Source: Channallabes apus
Taxonomy: Eukaryota; Chordata; Actinopteri; Siluriformes; Clariidae
Direction of reading: 5' to 3'
Length of the DNA: 64,000 bases
Assembly (NCBI GenBank): GCA_030522415.1
Contig: CM060112.1
Coordinates: 130,001 to 194,000 of the forward strand
Position numbers and translations under genes: made by a program. Below are positions 12,163 through 24,100 of the stretch, piece by piece (positions within the stretch are counted from its first letter, which is position 1; each line of letters starts with the position of its first letter). The notes under the pieces are model-generated. The model saw only the letters and a program-made list of their open reading frames with translations. It was not told where the DNA came from and ran no database searches.

Positions 12163-15100
12163 TGATAAACAGACTGTAGAGATGTGTAGACAGCATAACA
12201 GCGGTTGTGGTGGTCACATGATCACCTGCAGTCTCTCGATGATGTTGCGGTAGTCTCTGGAGGCCGTGAGGACAGAGTCTCTCCGAACAGCGTTACGGGC
12301 AGACAGTCTCCAGCTCAGAGCTGTTTTCTGAACAATGTTGTTGGACTTGATAAACAGATTACTCACTTGACAGTCCAGGTCTACTGGGATAGCAATCGCT
12401 CGCCCTTTAGCTGTAAAACAGATTTAGCACATGATTACATCAGGTGTATGTGGATGAACCCTGCGAGAATCCTGAGGCATCCAGAGAAGGACCAGCTCCA
12501 ACTGGATTCTGCTTCATGATTGTTGGAGCTACACATGCTGCTCCTGTGCTCCTAGTGATCCAGACCCCATCTGCCCTCTGCACCTGCTGACTCGTCCCTA
12601 TGCTGAACTGGACTTCATGTTAATTTAAAGAACTTCTGTTATATTGAACTTTCAGCTGCATAACACACATGATGTTATATCATTTCTATCTGTTATCACC
12701 CAGATGAGGATGGGTTCCCTGTTGAGTCTGGTTCCTCTCAAGGTTTCTTTCTATTGCCATCTCAGGAAGTTTTTCCTTGCCACTGTCACCTTCACCCTTG
12801 GCTTGTTCATCAGAGACATTTCATTCATCATTCATTCATTCATCTCATTATTATCTAGACACATTTTTCTCACACATAAACACTTCCATAAATTTCCATA
12901 AACTTTTTTAAATTTTCTTTTCATTTTTGTGAAGCTGCTTTGAGACAATGACCATTGTTAAAAGCGATATATAAATAATATTGAATTGAATGAAGATTCT
13001 CTCGTCAAGGACAATAAGCTGATTTGTGTCAACTGAACTTTTTTGTCCAATTGACATGAATTTACTTCCAGACTGTTAGTGTTCTTTCACACTGTCACGC
13101 TCTCAGTGCCTTCGCGCTGATCAAGGACTTTTGATATTTCCTTTCCCACGCTGTCAGACCCTCATCACGTGGTCATGCTTTCCCACGCTGTCATCGCTCC
13201 TCCTGGACCGCCCCGCCGGCACACCGGTTTCTCATCTGGCGCTGATTTCATCCAGCTTATAAGGAAGCGCAGCGCGCTGCCTCGCGCTGGATTATTGTGT
13301 GTTTTTTTGGCCATAGTTTTCTCGCGTTTCTGTTCATGACTTTTCACGTTGCCGATCTCGCTTGTCTCTCGTTTTTCCCCTCGCCTCCCGATTTGGATTA
13401 TTGCCACGCTTGGATTTAACGGCTTTGAACTTTCGCTTTCGTTTCTCGACCACGGCTCAGCTTCACGTTTTGGCTCGACGCCCTCGTTGACTGATCACAC
13501 GGCTTTGATCTCTTGCTCTCCCCTCCTCGACTACGACTCAGCTCCACGCTCACGGCGCGTCTCCCGCCCCCGCGGATTTCCCGGCGCGACACGCCCACTC
13601 TCACTCCTTCAAGCACAGTCAACGCCTCGTGCCTGCACCTGCATCTGGATTCACCTCCGCGAACTGACGAACATCGCAGCTCCCTGACAGAATAATCCAG
13701 CCATACCATGGATCCAGCAGGATTAGACAGGATAAGACAGGCGTTGGAGAATCAAGGCATTCTCCTTGGTAAACACCAGGAGGAGTTGGTCACCACCAGA
13801 CAGACGCTCGCTGACGTCACCGTCCAAATGCAGCGCCTCCAGATGCCCACGGCACGGCCCACTCTCATGGACCTCCCGCGGGAGCCACGCCTGCCAGCCC
13901 CTCCCACTTACGGCGGAGAACCAGGTACATGTAGATCCTTCCTGTCCCAATGTTCTCTGATTTTTGAGCTTCAGGCCTCCACCTTCTCTTCTGAAAGATC
14001 CAGGGTAGCCTACATCATCACCCTTCTCACGGGTAGGGCCCGCGAGTGGGGCATGGCTCTCTGGGATGCACATGACCCATGTTGCGATAGTTTTTCGGAA
14101 TTTTCTGGAGAGATGAAGAGGGTCTTTGACCGGTCTCACGTCGGCAGGGAGGCCGGAACCAAGCTACTACGCCTCCGCCAGGGGTCATGTTCCGCTTATG
14201 ATCATGCCATCGAGTTTCGGACCTTAGCTGCCTCCAGTGGATGGAATACTAGAGCCTTGGCCGACGTCTTCCTGGAGGGGCTGTCGGAGGCACTCAAGGA
14301 CGAGTTAATCTCCCGCGAACTCCCTTCGGACCTCCACGAACTTATGGATCTCGCAGGGAGGATCGACTCGCATCTTCGTTCGAGGCACCCTTTCCGGAGG
14401 TCACCCCACCCTCCCCCTCCTCGCACGCGGAGTAATCGGGAGGACCCTACGCAGCTGGGCAGAACCCGCATCTCCGATGAGGAGAGACGCCGCCGCCGCC
14501 TGGAGAGAGCTTGCATCTACTGCGGGGACTCAGGCCACATGCTGAAGGACTGCCCACTAAAAGGGAGGCACCCCCTAGTCAGATTGGGAGCCCTAGAGGG
14601 CGCTCCTCCCGATAAACTCCCGGAACCCCGCCCACTGCTCTCTGTAATACTAGTTATCAACGGCCGACCTCACCCCATTCAGGCACGCATTGACTCCGGT
14701 TCCGATCGGAACCTCATCAGCTCCGCTACAGCCAAAGCGCTGCAGATCCCCTGCACTCCACTGGACCATCCAAGCCCTAGATGGAAGCCCCCTTCCACCA
14801 ATCACTCACAGAACCCTTCCACTCACTCTGAGAACATCTGGGAATCATTCTGAGACGATCTGCCTCCTCGTCATCCGTAAGTCTCACGCCGCCCTGGTCC
14901 TCGGCCTTCCATGGCTAGCGCTTCACGGCCTCCAGATTGACTGGGTCAAACATGTGATCACGGGTTGGAGTCCCTCTTGTGCCACGTCATGCCTTCACTC
15001 TGCACTCCATACCCCCACAATTACAGCCAAGAATGAAAACACCCCGGACATCTCTAACGTCCCCACTTATTATCACGATCTCCAGCAGGTTTTCAGCAAA

Positions 15101-18100
15101 ACCCAAGCCATGTAGCTTCCTCCTCATCGTCCATACGACTGTGCCATCGACCTTCTCCCAGGCACCTCCCCGCCCTAAGGCCGACTGTACTCCTTGTTTC
15201 GCCAAGAGAGAGAATCCATGAACACCTACATCACAGAGGCCCTCGCCGCCGGAATCATCCGCCCATCCTCCTCCCCTGCTGGGGCAAGTTTCTTCTTCGT
15301 GAAGAAGAAAGACGGGTCCCTTCGCCCATGTATCGATTACAGGGGCCTCAACGAGATCACCGTCAGGAACCGCTACCCACTTCCACTCATGGCGACCGCC
15401 TTCGAGCTACTCCAGGGGGCCAACACGTTCACGAAACTCGACCTGCGAAATGCTTATCACCTTGTCCGCATTCGCGAGGGAGATGAGTGGAAGACAGCCT
15501 TTAACACTTCTACGGGACATTACGAATATCTGGTGGTCCCTTTTGGTCTCACCAACGCCCCCGCCGTCTTCCAGTCCCTAATGTCCCCGTTCCAGTGCTG
15601 CTTAGGCTACCAACCTCCACTCTTCCCAGTCCAAGAATTAGAGGTGGAGACTCCGTCAGCTCAACACTTCGTCCGCCGCTGCAGACAAACGTGGCTACGT
15701 GCTAGGCGAACTCTGACACGAGCCATCTCCTCTTACAAGAGACAGGCGGACCGCCACCGCACCAAGGCTCCCAGATACCGGGTGGGAGATCGAGTCATGC
15801 TCGCCACAAAGGACATTCCCTTGAAGACACTTTCACGCAAGCTCTCTCCCCGTTTTATCGGACCCTTCACAATAACCAGGATAACCAACCCGTGCGCTGT
15901 CCGTCTCCTACTCCCATCGTCTATGCGACGCATCCACCCCACCTTCCATGTGTCCCAGCTACGACGCATCGTAAACTGTACTCTAACTGTAAATTGTCAC
16001 GCTCTCAGTGCCTTTTGATATTTCCTTTCCCACGCTGTCAGACCCTCATCATGTGGTCACGCCCCGCCGGCACACCAGTTTCTCATCTGGCGTTGATTTC
16101 ATCCAGCTTATTCAATTCAATTCAATTCAGTTTTATTTGTATAGCGCTTTTAACAATTGACATTGTCTCAAAACAGCTTTACACAATCAAAATAATTATT
16201 TAAGTTTGTATGGAATGTGAATGTGTATGAATCAAAATGTTCAGATATTCCCTGGTGAGCAAGCCCGAGGGCGACAGTGGCAAGGAAAAACTCCCTGAGA
16301 CGGTAATAGGAAGAAACCTTGAGAGGAACCAGACTCGACAGGGAACCCATCCTCATCTGGGTGAAACAGATAGCAGGAAATGATCTGCATTTATACAGTG
16401 TTAGGTTCAGCTATAATAGTTGATGTTAATTAATGTTATAATAGTTGATGTAAAATGGAGTCCAGTAGTTATTCGAGACTCAGATAGACTTGTAAGGAAC
16501 TTATAAGGAAGCGCAGCGCGCTGCCTCGCGCTGGATTATTGTGTGTTTTTTTGGCCATAGTTTTCTCGCGTTTCTGTTCATGACTTTTCACGTTGCTGAT
16601 CTCGCTTGTCTCTCGTTTTCCCCCTCGCCTCCCGATTTGGATTATTGCCACGCTTGGATTTAACGGCTTTGAACTTTCGCTTTCGTTTCTCGACCACGGC
16701 TCAGCTTCACGTTTTGGCTCGACGCCCTCGCTGACTGATCACACGGCTTTGATCTCTTGCTCTCCCCTCCTCGACTTCGACTCAGCTCCACGCTCACGGC
16801 GCGTCTCCCGCCCCCGCGGATTTCCCGGCGCGACATGCCCACTCTCATTCCTTCAAGCACAGTCAACGCCTCGTGCCTGCACCTGCATCTGGATTCACCT
16901 CCGCGAACTGACGAACATCGCAGCTCCCTGACACACACACAATTCGATTCAATTCAAATTTATTTGACTATTTAACAAAGGTCATTGTCACAAAGCAGCT
17001 TTACAAAATCATAAGAAAATACATTGGAACCTCGGATTGCGAGTAACGCGGTTTGCGTGTCACGAGCCAGCGAGACTCAGTGAGCTCTTCACAGGCTTAA
17101 AAATCTATTCCGGGTTTTCCCGCCTGCACGCACCGCTTTCAATTATGGCACAGCTGTATGGGATCAAGTAATCATCCCTCAGCTTTATAAGCATACCAAA
17201 GACATCACTCAGCGCCGCAGTGTTTCACTCATGTGCCCCGTACTTCTCGTGATATTTTGTCTTGTGTAATCTTGCCCGTTGCCGATTCTCATCTCGTCTT
17301 CGCCCTTGGTTATCTCGGCTGTTTTCGGACTGATCTGTGCGTATGACCCTGACTGTGTTTGGATACTGGCTTTGGACCTGCATCTCGGGATTTGTTTGTT
17401 CAAACCAGAAGCCTTAGCTCCTCCCTCTCAGTTCCCGCTGTGAACCAGCGGCGAAAAAAGAAACAGCCGCAACAGTTCCCAAAGATATTCTGCATCCAAT
17501 AAGTTTATCTGTCTTCTGCTATTGGGGCTTTTTTCCTTCCACGCACGTCCCTGACAGTACACTGCGGCCATGTCAGACTCAGAAGATGCTTACCATCCCA
17601 GGCCAAGCCTCCATACCAAGCTCCAGCTCTGGGCAAGCAGCTGATCGGAGGCCAAACTTCGCCAAACAGTCGCCCAACAGGGAGCTCATTAACTCTCAGC
17701 AGCAGAACTCCTGAAGATATCCCAAATGCTGTTGTCGACTGAGTTTCAATAGGTCTCCTCTGCACTTCCCTCAACTCTCACTCACCCAGTTCGAAATGAA
17801 CCTCGCCTAGCACCCTATAACGGAGATCCTGGCACTTGTTGCTCATTTTATCTCAATTTTCTCTGTTGCTCGAGCTCCAGCCCTCAACCTTCCCTACTGA
17901 GCACTCCAAGGTGGTGTACATTATCATGTTGTTAATGTTGGTGATGTTAACGACCCTTGCTGTGCCATCTTCGATGGGAGGGAGGTGACTATGCCAGTGA
18001 GCTCCGAACCCTGGGCTCCCTGAGTCAGTCTAGGATCAGCTGATTTCCCAGGTAGACTCGCGCCTTAGAGAGCGCCACCGGCCTCCGAACGAACCCCAGC

Positions 18101-21100
18101 TCAAAGCTGGCACCTCTTCCACTCCGACCATGCCAGCCAAACCTCCTGTCGAACCAATGCAGATCGGATGAGCCCGGATCTCATCGGAGGAGCGGCAACG
18201 CCGGATTCAGGCAGGAGCGTGCCTCTACTGTGGTCAGGTAGGGCGGGCATTTGCACGTACAGTGTCCGTGAAAAGCCAGGCCCCCCCAGTGAACCTAGGC
18301 AGAGGTCGTCCCATCCTTCCTGTCACACTCTTTCTCAGGACTCAGGCTCATGTGGCTCAGGCCCTCATCGACTCTGGGTCCGACCAGAACATGACCAGTG
18401 CTAAGAAGGTCATAGAACTGTATGTTCCCACTCTCCTTCTTAAAGCTCCATTGTCTGTTCATGCCTTTGATGGAATGACCATCGAACCACTCCAGTCACC
18501 CTGAGAACCTCTGGCAATCACACAGAAGAAATTTCCTTCCTTGCTTATTTGCCTTGGGTGGAGCCCTCTCTGCCTGGCCTCTTGCCTAAAGTCTGCTCTC
18601 TGCCCAACTTTAGCCTCGGCCGCCAGTGAGGACTTTCCTGACCTCTCTGGGGTTCTGCAAGATTATGTTGATCTCAAGGCTGTGTTCAGCAAGTCTCGGG
18701 ATATTTCTCTCCCTTCTCATTGCCGCTATGACTGCGGAATCCACCCTCTGCCTGGCACAGCTCCACCACTATCACAAACTGCTACCCACTTCCCCTGATG
18801 TCCTCTGCCTTTGACCTCCTGCAAGTGGCCCAAGTCTTTACGAAACTCGACCTCCGCTGCACATATCACCTAGTCAGAATCAAAAAAAAGGGGATGAATT
18901 GAAGCCTTCAACACTCCATCTGGTCATTACGAGTATGCCTTTTGGTCATGCCTTTTGGATTGGCCAACTCCCCAGCTGTGTTCCTTGCTCTGGTGAATGA
19001 TGTGCTCAGAGATTTTATCAACGTCTACGTACTTGGATGACATCCTCATATCCTCTCACTCATTGAAAAAATTTAAAAGGCACGCCCGCCAGGTACTCCA
19101 GAGGCTCCTCGAGAATCAGCTCTTTTTTAAGGCTGAGAAGTGCGAGTTCCCCAGAAGCACAGTCTATATTACAAAATATAGAAATATAGAAGAACAAAGT
19201 ATATATATAAAATTTCAAAGTGACAATGGTTGTGCAAATATGCATAAAAATTTACTTATTAAAGTGTCTTGTGTTTTATGAATTTTATGTATTTATTTTT
19301 TGGGCTGTGGAATGAATAATTTGAGTTTCCATTATTTCTTATGGGAAATTTGAAAATATGAGTGTTTTGGAATCCGAGCCCACTTCCAGAACAAATTATC
19401 CTCGTAATCCAAAGTTCCACTGTACTGTTGAGCTACAGCACAGAGCTGGAGAGCTGCAGGGATGCTGCACATCTACCAAAAAAAGACACTTATCATGTTG
19501 TGTGTTTAACGCCTGCTCTGTGTTCTCTGCACTCAGATGATTTTCAGATTTCTAAACACACTTGGTTCGTGTTTATTTTTCTTTTAAATGAGTGATAGAG
19601 GAGGACATAATTTGAGGATGAGGTGAATGAGGTGGTCTTCTTACCCACGTCACTCAAAACCTTGATGCAAGCCTCCACACTGCCTTTCTGACTCGGCACC
19701 AGCCAGGTACAGTGATACACACGGAACACACCCTGCAGCAGCTGCACAAACACTGGCTGCCGAGTCTGAGGAACAAACAGACACACACAAACATAAACCA
19801 GAAATAAAACATCATCTCCATGACAGGATTACGACTCACACTCTGATAAGCCTCATCCTGACTAACACCCCCAGCCGACTCCCCATCTACACCATCCCAA
19901 ATCCCTCAGCACTGCACTGATGGCCTTTTACCCCAGCACTGCAGTGTACTGATTGGTTAGAAGTTAATTTTTAATTCTCCTCAACAGCAGCTTTGACAGA
20001 AGTGTAGATTTATATTAATGCACTCTGTGTCATATGTTATTGTTTCCATAGTAACGACTCTTGCACAGGGAACATAGCGTCACTTATGCCTCTTTTCCAC
20101 TGCATAGAACGGCACGACACGGTTCAGTTCAACTCACTTCGGTTCAGCGCAGTTTGGCTCGGTTTGCGCTTCCACTGCAGTGTAGTAACGCCACAAACAA
20201 ACACACAACAATGGAGCATATCGGCGGCATGGTGTTCTTCATTCTCGGCATGTGGATGTTTTTAACAGCGAGACGAAGGAGTTTGTTTCAAAAGAGGCCG
20301 ACGATTAATACAAAAAGGTGCGTGCGATCCTTCTCTGGCTGTTCTAAATATAGCGGTTCTGTTGTGTCTCGTGTCGCAAGTTGGGTGACGCAGTAATGAT
20401 GATTTTCTCCGGCTAATCAGTGACCAGCCGTGTTTACACGTCAAGTTTTGGTAACGGTTCGGCGCGCTTGGAACCTCGGCTGAGGTGGTACTAAAAAAAA
20501 GGACCAGGTACTATGTACTGTTCCCAGTGGAAAACCCCCCAAAAGTGAGTAGAACTGAACCGTGTCGTGTCGTACTATGCAGTGGAAAAGCGCCATAAGA
20601 AACTCACAGGGAACTCACTATGTTACTAAACTGAGATGAATGATGAAGTAGGACATGTTGTTCTTCAATAAACATTTGATTAAAAGTTGTGGTACATGAG
20701 GAATAAAACACGGAATATGCTGTTAAAGAAAATCACCTTTCCTTTATCACCTTCATAATCTCCTTAACCAGTAACACTTTCTTTTTCATCTGCCATTATT
20801 TTTATATACAGTAACTGCACTTCCTCAAGTGTTTGATTCCTTTTGTATTTTGCTTTTTGGTCAAAAACTGTCAGAATATAAGTTAATGTGTTTGAATGTG
20901 TGAGGCATCAGTAGATTTTTTCCACCCTCTGATTGTCTGCTGGTGTTCATCACCTGCAGGCTGGTGCTCTGGTCAGAAAACGGTGAGCTGAAGAAGGTGG
21001 TGACGATGCTCATGATGGTCTCGGTCACATAACGCTCCAGAACCGTATCCGCATGCTTACGATCACTCGTGTTGTTACACACCTGCCGGGAGAGAGACCA

Positions 21101-24100
21101 AAGGTCATACAGAGTTCATATAGGTGTCTGACATCACAGACTTGATTTGGTGACCTTAATAGAATCAGGTTTCACCCCTGCAATGTACTTTGTGTGTATA
21201 TGCAGGACACATACAGGAGGAAACAAATACTGCTCCAAATTCACAATATGAATTGTTTTAAACCAAATTTAAATGCAGCTCCAATTTTATGGGACTGGGT
21301 TTTTTTTAATAGTCTGGGAGCCACAGGCGGAGATAAACAGCCCCCGACTCCGGCATTACAGCCCTCACAGCAGGGCGAGTGGGTGACGACTCAGCGGCAT
21401 ACTCGTTCAGCCAAAGCTAACGCTAAGGCTAGCCCACCGGAGCACACCTCCTCTGCGCTTCACGTGTCCAACAGGTTTGCTTTCCTCAGTACTGCACCCG
21501 CTGAAAAACCTGAAAGAGCTCTGGTTATAGGAGACTCTATACTGAGACACGTGACATTAGCTAGACCTTTAGGGGCGCCAGCGGCAGTGGTTAGGTGTAT
21601 CCCGGGAGCCAGAGCACCGGACATAGCAGGTAATCTTAGGGCTCTAGGACAGCACAGGTTCTCTAAGATAGTGGTACATGCTGGAGCTAACGATATACGT
21701 CTTCGTCAGTCAGAGGTTAGTAAGAGTAACTTTACAGAGGTGTTTAAATTAGCGAAGGCGATGTCCGATGAAGTAATATGCTCTGGTCCCATCCCAATGA
21801 GACGTGGCGACATAGCTTACAGCAGGTTATGGTCGCTGAACCGCTGGATGCCCCAAGAATAATGTGGGCTTTATAGATAATTGGAAGACCTTTGAGGGAA
21901 AAGCTGGCCTGTTAGGGCGGGACGGTGTCCATCCCACTCGGGAAGGTGCTGCTCTCATTTCCTGTAGTATAGCTCATAGTCTCAGTAGAGGTCTAGTTAA
22001 TCGGTGACAATCCAGAGCCCAGGCCAGGGAGCAGACAGACAGGCTAAACCAACCGTCTGCTAGCTGCATAGAGTCGTCACTCAGGGTTCACCTTATTGAG
22101 ACTGTGTCTGTTCCCCGATCTAAGCAAAAATGTAGAAAGACTCAGAAAGTCTGTTTCAATAATCTAATTAACATGAAGTCCACAAACTCCGATCACACTG
22201 AGTATGTAGCTCTAAATGAAGCTAGTCCTCCTGGATACAGCTACATACACCAGCCTCGGTTAACTGGTAGAGGAGGAGGCGTCACAGTTATTCATAATGA
22301 TAACTATCTGAACATTTTGATTCATACACATTCACATTCCACACAAACTTAAATAGTTCTTTTGATTGTGTAAAGCTGTTTTGAGACAATGTCAATTGTT
22401 AAAAGCGCTATACAAATAAAACTGAATTGAATTGAATTGAATAACCTGTCTATCGTACAAAAACACGGACACAAATTTAACTCATTTGTAATTCTTTATA
22501 GTAACATAAGTGTATTTAAGTATATTAAGTCAGCTCAGTCGATTCCACTAATTATAATTTACAGACCTCCAGGGCCGTATTCGGAATTTCTTAGAGAATT
22601 TGCAGATTTCATCTCAGACCTGGTCGTTTCTGTAGACAAAGTGTTAATTGCTGGAGATTTTAACATTCATTTTGAGAATCCAGAAGACCCTCTGAGAACA
22701 GCATTTATGTCCATACTGGACTCCGTAGGCGTAAATCAGTGTGTAGTAGGACCCACTCATAAAGCAGGTCACACTTTAGACTTAATAATATTTTTCGGAT
22801 TAAGTATAAGAAATGTATTCACAATTCCACTGTCTGAAATTATCTCAGATCACTATCTTGTCTCCATTCAAGTGTGTCACAGTGATAATGTACGCACAGC
22901 ACCGCGCTACCGTATTAAACGTACACTAGGGCTGCACGATATATCGGAAAAATATCGTTATCGCGATAATGGCATGCGCGATAACCATATCGCAAGGAGT
23001 TGCGATACATACCTTATTTGCCAAGCATTTGTGTGTCCAAATTTGACCAATCAGATGGGCCTTTACTATGTTTATACCCGCTTATATCTTCATATATATA
23101 TATAAAATATATATTATTTATATCTTTATACTTCATTCTGTCGCGAACTAAGCCCGGATGATCAGAAGACTTAGCGATTAGCCGTTAGCCGCGATTAGCC
23201 GTTAGCCCTTTATAGACGGTAAACCCAAACGCGGAAGCAAGCGAGTAGGCAGGATAACCACACGAATTAGTTTAAGGACTCTCACAGAAGGGGAGCAACG
23301 GAAAAACACACATTTAACCCGCATCCTATAAACACACACTCGAATCAGAAAGGAAACAATCTGAACCGACCTGGTGAACTCAGTGACTGAGCTCTATGCT
23401 GTGGTTTGTTTACTATTCTTATACTTCCGGGTTCGCGCCCGCATTACTTCGGGGTCCTAGTGCCGGTCGCGGAGCCAGTGTGTGTGAGCGTGCGTGCGTG
23501 TGTGTGTGCGTGTGTGTGACAAATAGTATTTTTTTTATTTAATTTTTGTTTAATAATATTTATTTTTATTAAAAATAAGACAGGCAAGCCAAAGAGAATA
23601 TTTAGTTTAAAAGATGCTCTTGTTTTAAGACACTATTGATGAGTGTTACACGGTTACACTTAAATAAACAGTAATGTTTGAAAGTAATTCATATTGTGTT
23701 GGCAGGTTTATAGTAACAGCAAACCAGAAGTCAGAATATCTGCTGAGGGGTTTTGAGTCATTCATAGTGTTTTGAAGTCTAAATATTTGCAACTTCCTTG
23801 ACATATAGTTTCTTTTTAGTCTGAATTAGATTTAATTACATCAGACGAATATCTATTACCTGTTTATTTTAGTATCATCATTACATATAAATAAATAATA
23901 AAATAAAAAATAGGCAATAATAATAATTAAAAAATGCATTTCTCTAGGGAAATGTTATGTCGCAAGAAATATCGTTATCGCAGTATTCAACAACAATATC
24001 GCATATTTTCCTAATATCGTGCAGCCCCTAACGTACACTCACATCAACTACCACACAGAGTTTTATCAGAAATCTCCCAGAGTTACCAACTTCGATTAGG

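Larger units (their letters stand above)
13093..16933 (+). mobile_element. Gypsy element 1 (sushi/Tf1-type), internally deleted, both LTRs present
   Basis: The 5' LTR is 13093-13689 and the 3' LTR starts at 15995 and ends at 16933, with an L2 tail inserted in it (16109-16498). Flanking CACAC (13088-13092 and 16934-16938) is a possible 5-bp target duplication, though the sequence is low complexity. Gag-protease (13708-14853) and a short RT are present. Most of RT, RNase H and the integrase core are missing. It lies antisense in the itpr1 intron between E13 and E14. Confidence 0.93.
17058..19160 (+). mobile_element. Gypsy element 2, decayed, 3' end lost
   Basis: A 5' LTR (17058-17556) is followed by degraded gag (from ATG at 17570), a zinc-knuckle remnant (CLYCGQVGR near 18217), a protease site ([11 protein letters not shown] near 18365) and RT pieces ([15 protein letters not shown] near 18840; [10 protein letters not shown] near 19035; [10 protein letters not shown] near 19130). 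Stops and frameshifts are frequent. The sequence breaks off in the RT at about 19160, and no 3' LTR is seen. Confidence 0.88.
17020..19437. mobile_element. TIR DNA element (TcMar-like), split by Gypsy 2
   Basis: The left terminus (TTGGAACCTCGGATTGCGAG at 17023) and the right terminus (CGTAATCCAAAGTTCCACTG ending near 19428) are inverted copies of each other. They match the ends of the element at 42666-43770. The right internal part (GTTTCCATTATTTCTTATGG) also matches. The interior is occupied by the decayed Gypsy 2. TA flanks are plausible but not clean here. Confidence 0.7.

Noticed and set aside
13349..13687. 112-codon ORF, repeated at 16593-16931
   Set aside because: Both lie inside the two LTRs of Gypsy 1 and are non-conserved Ser/Arg/Pro-rich translations.
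20061..20396. 111-codon ORF with a hydrophobic start ([11 protein letters not shown])
   Set aside because: It lies inside a non-autonomous TIR element and overlaps its terminal repeat; not a small membrane protein on this evidence.
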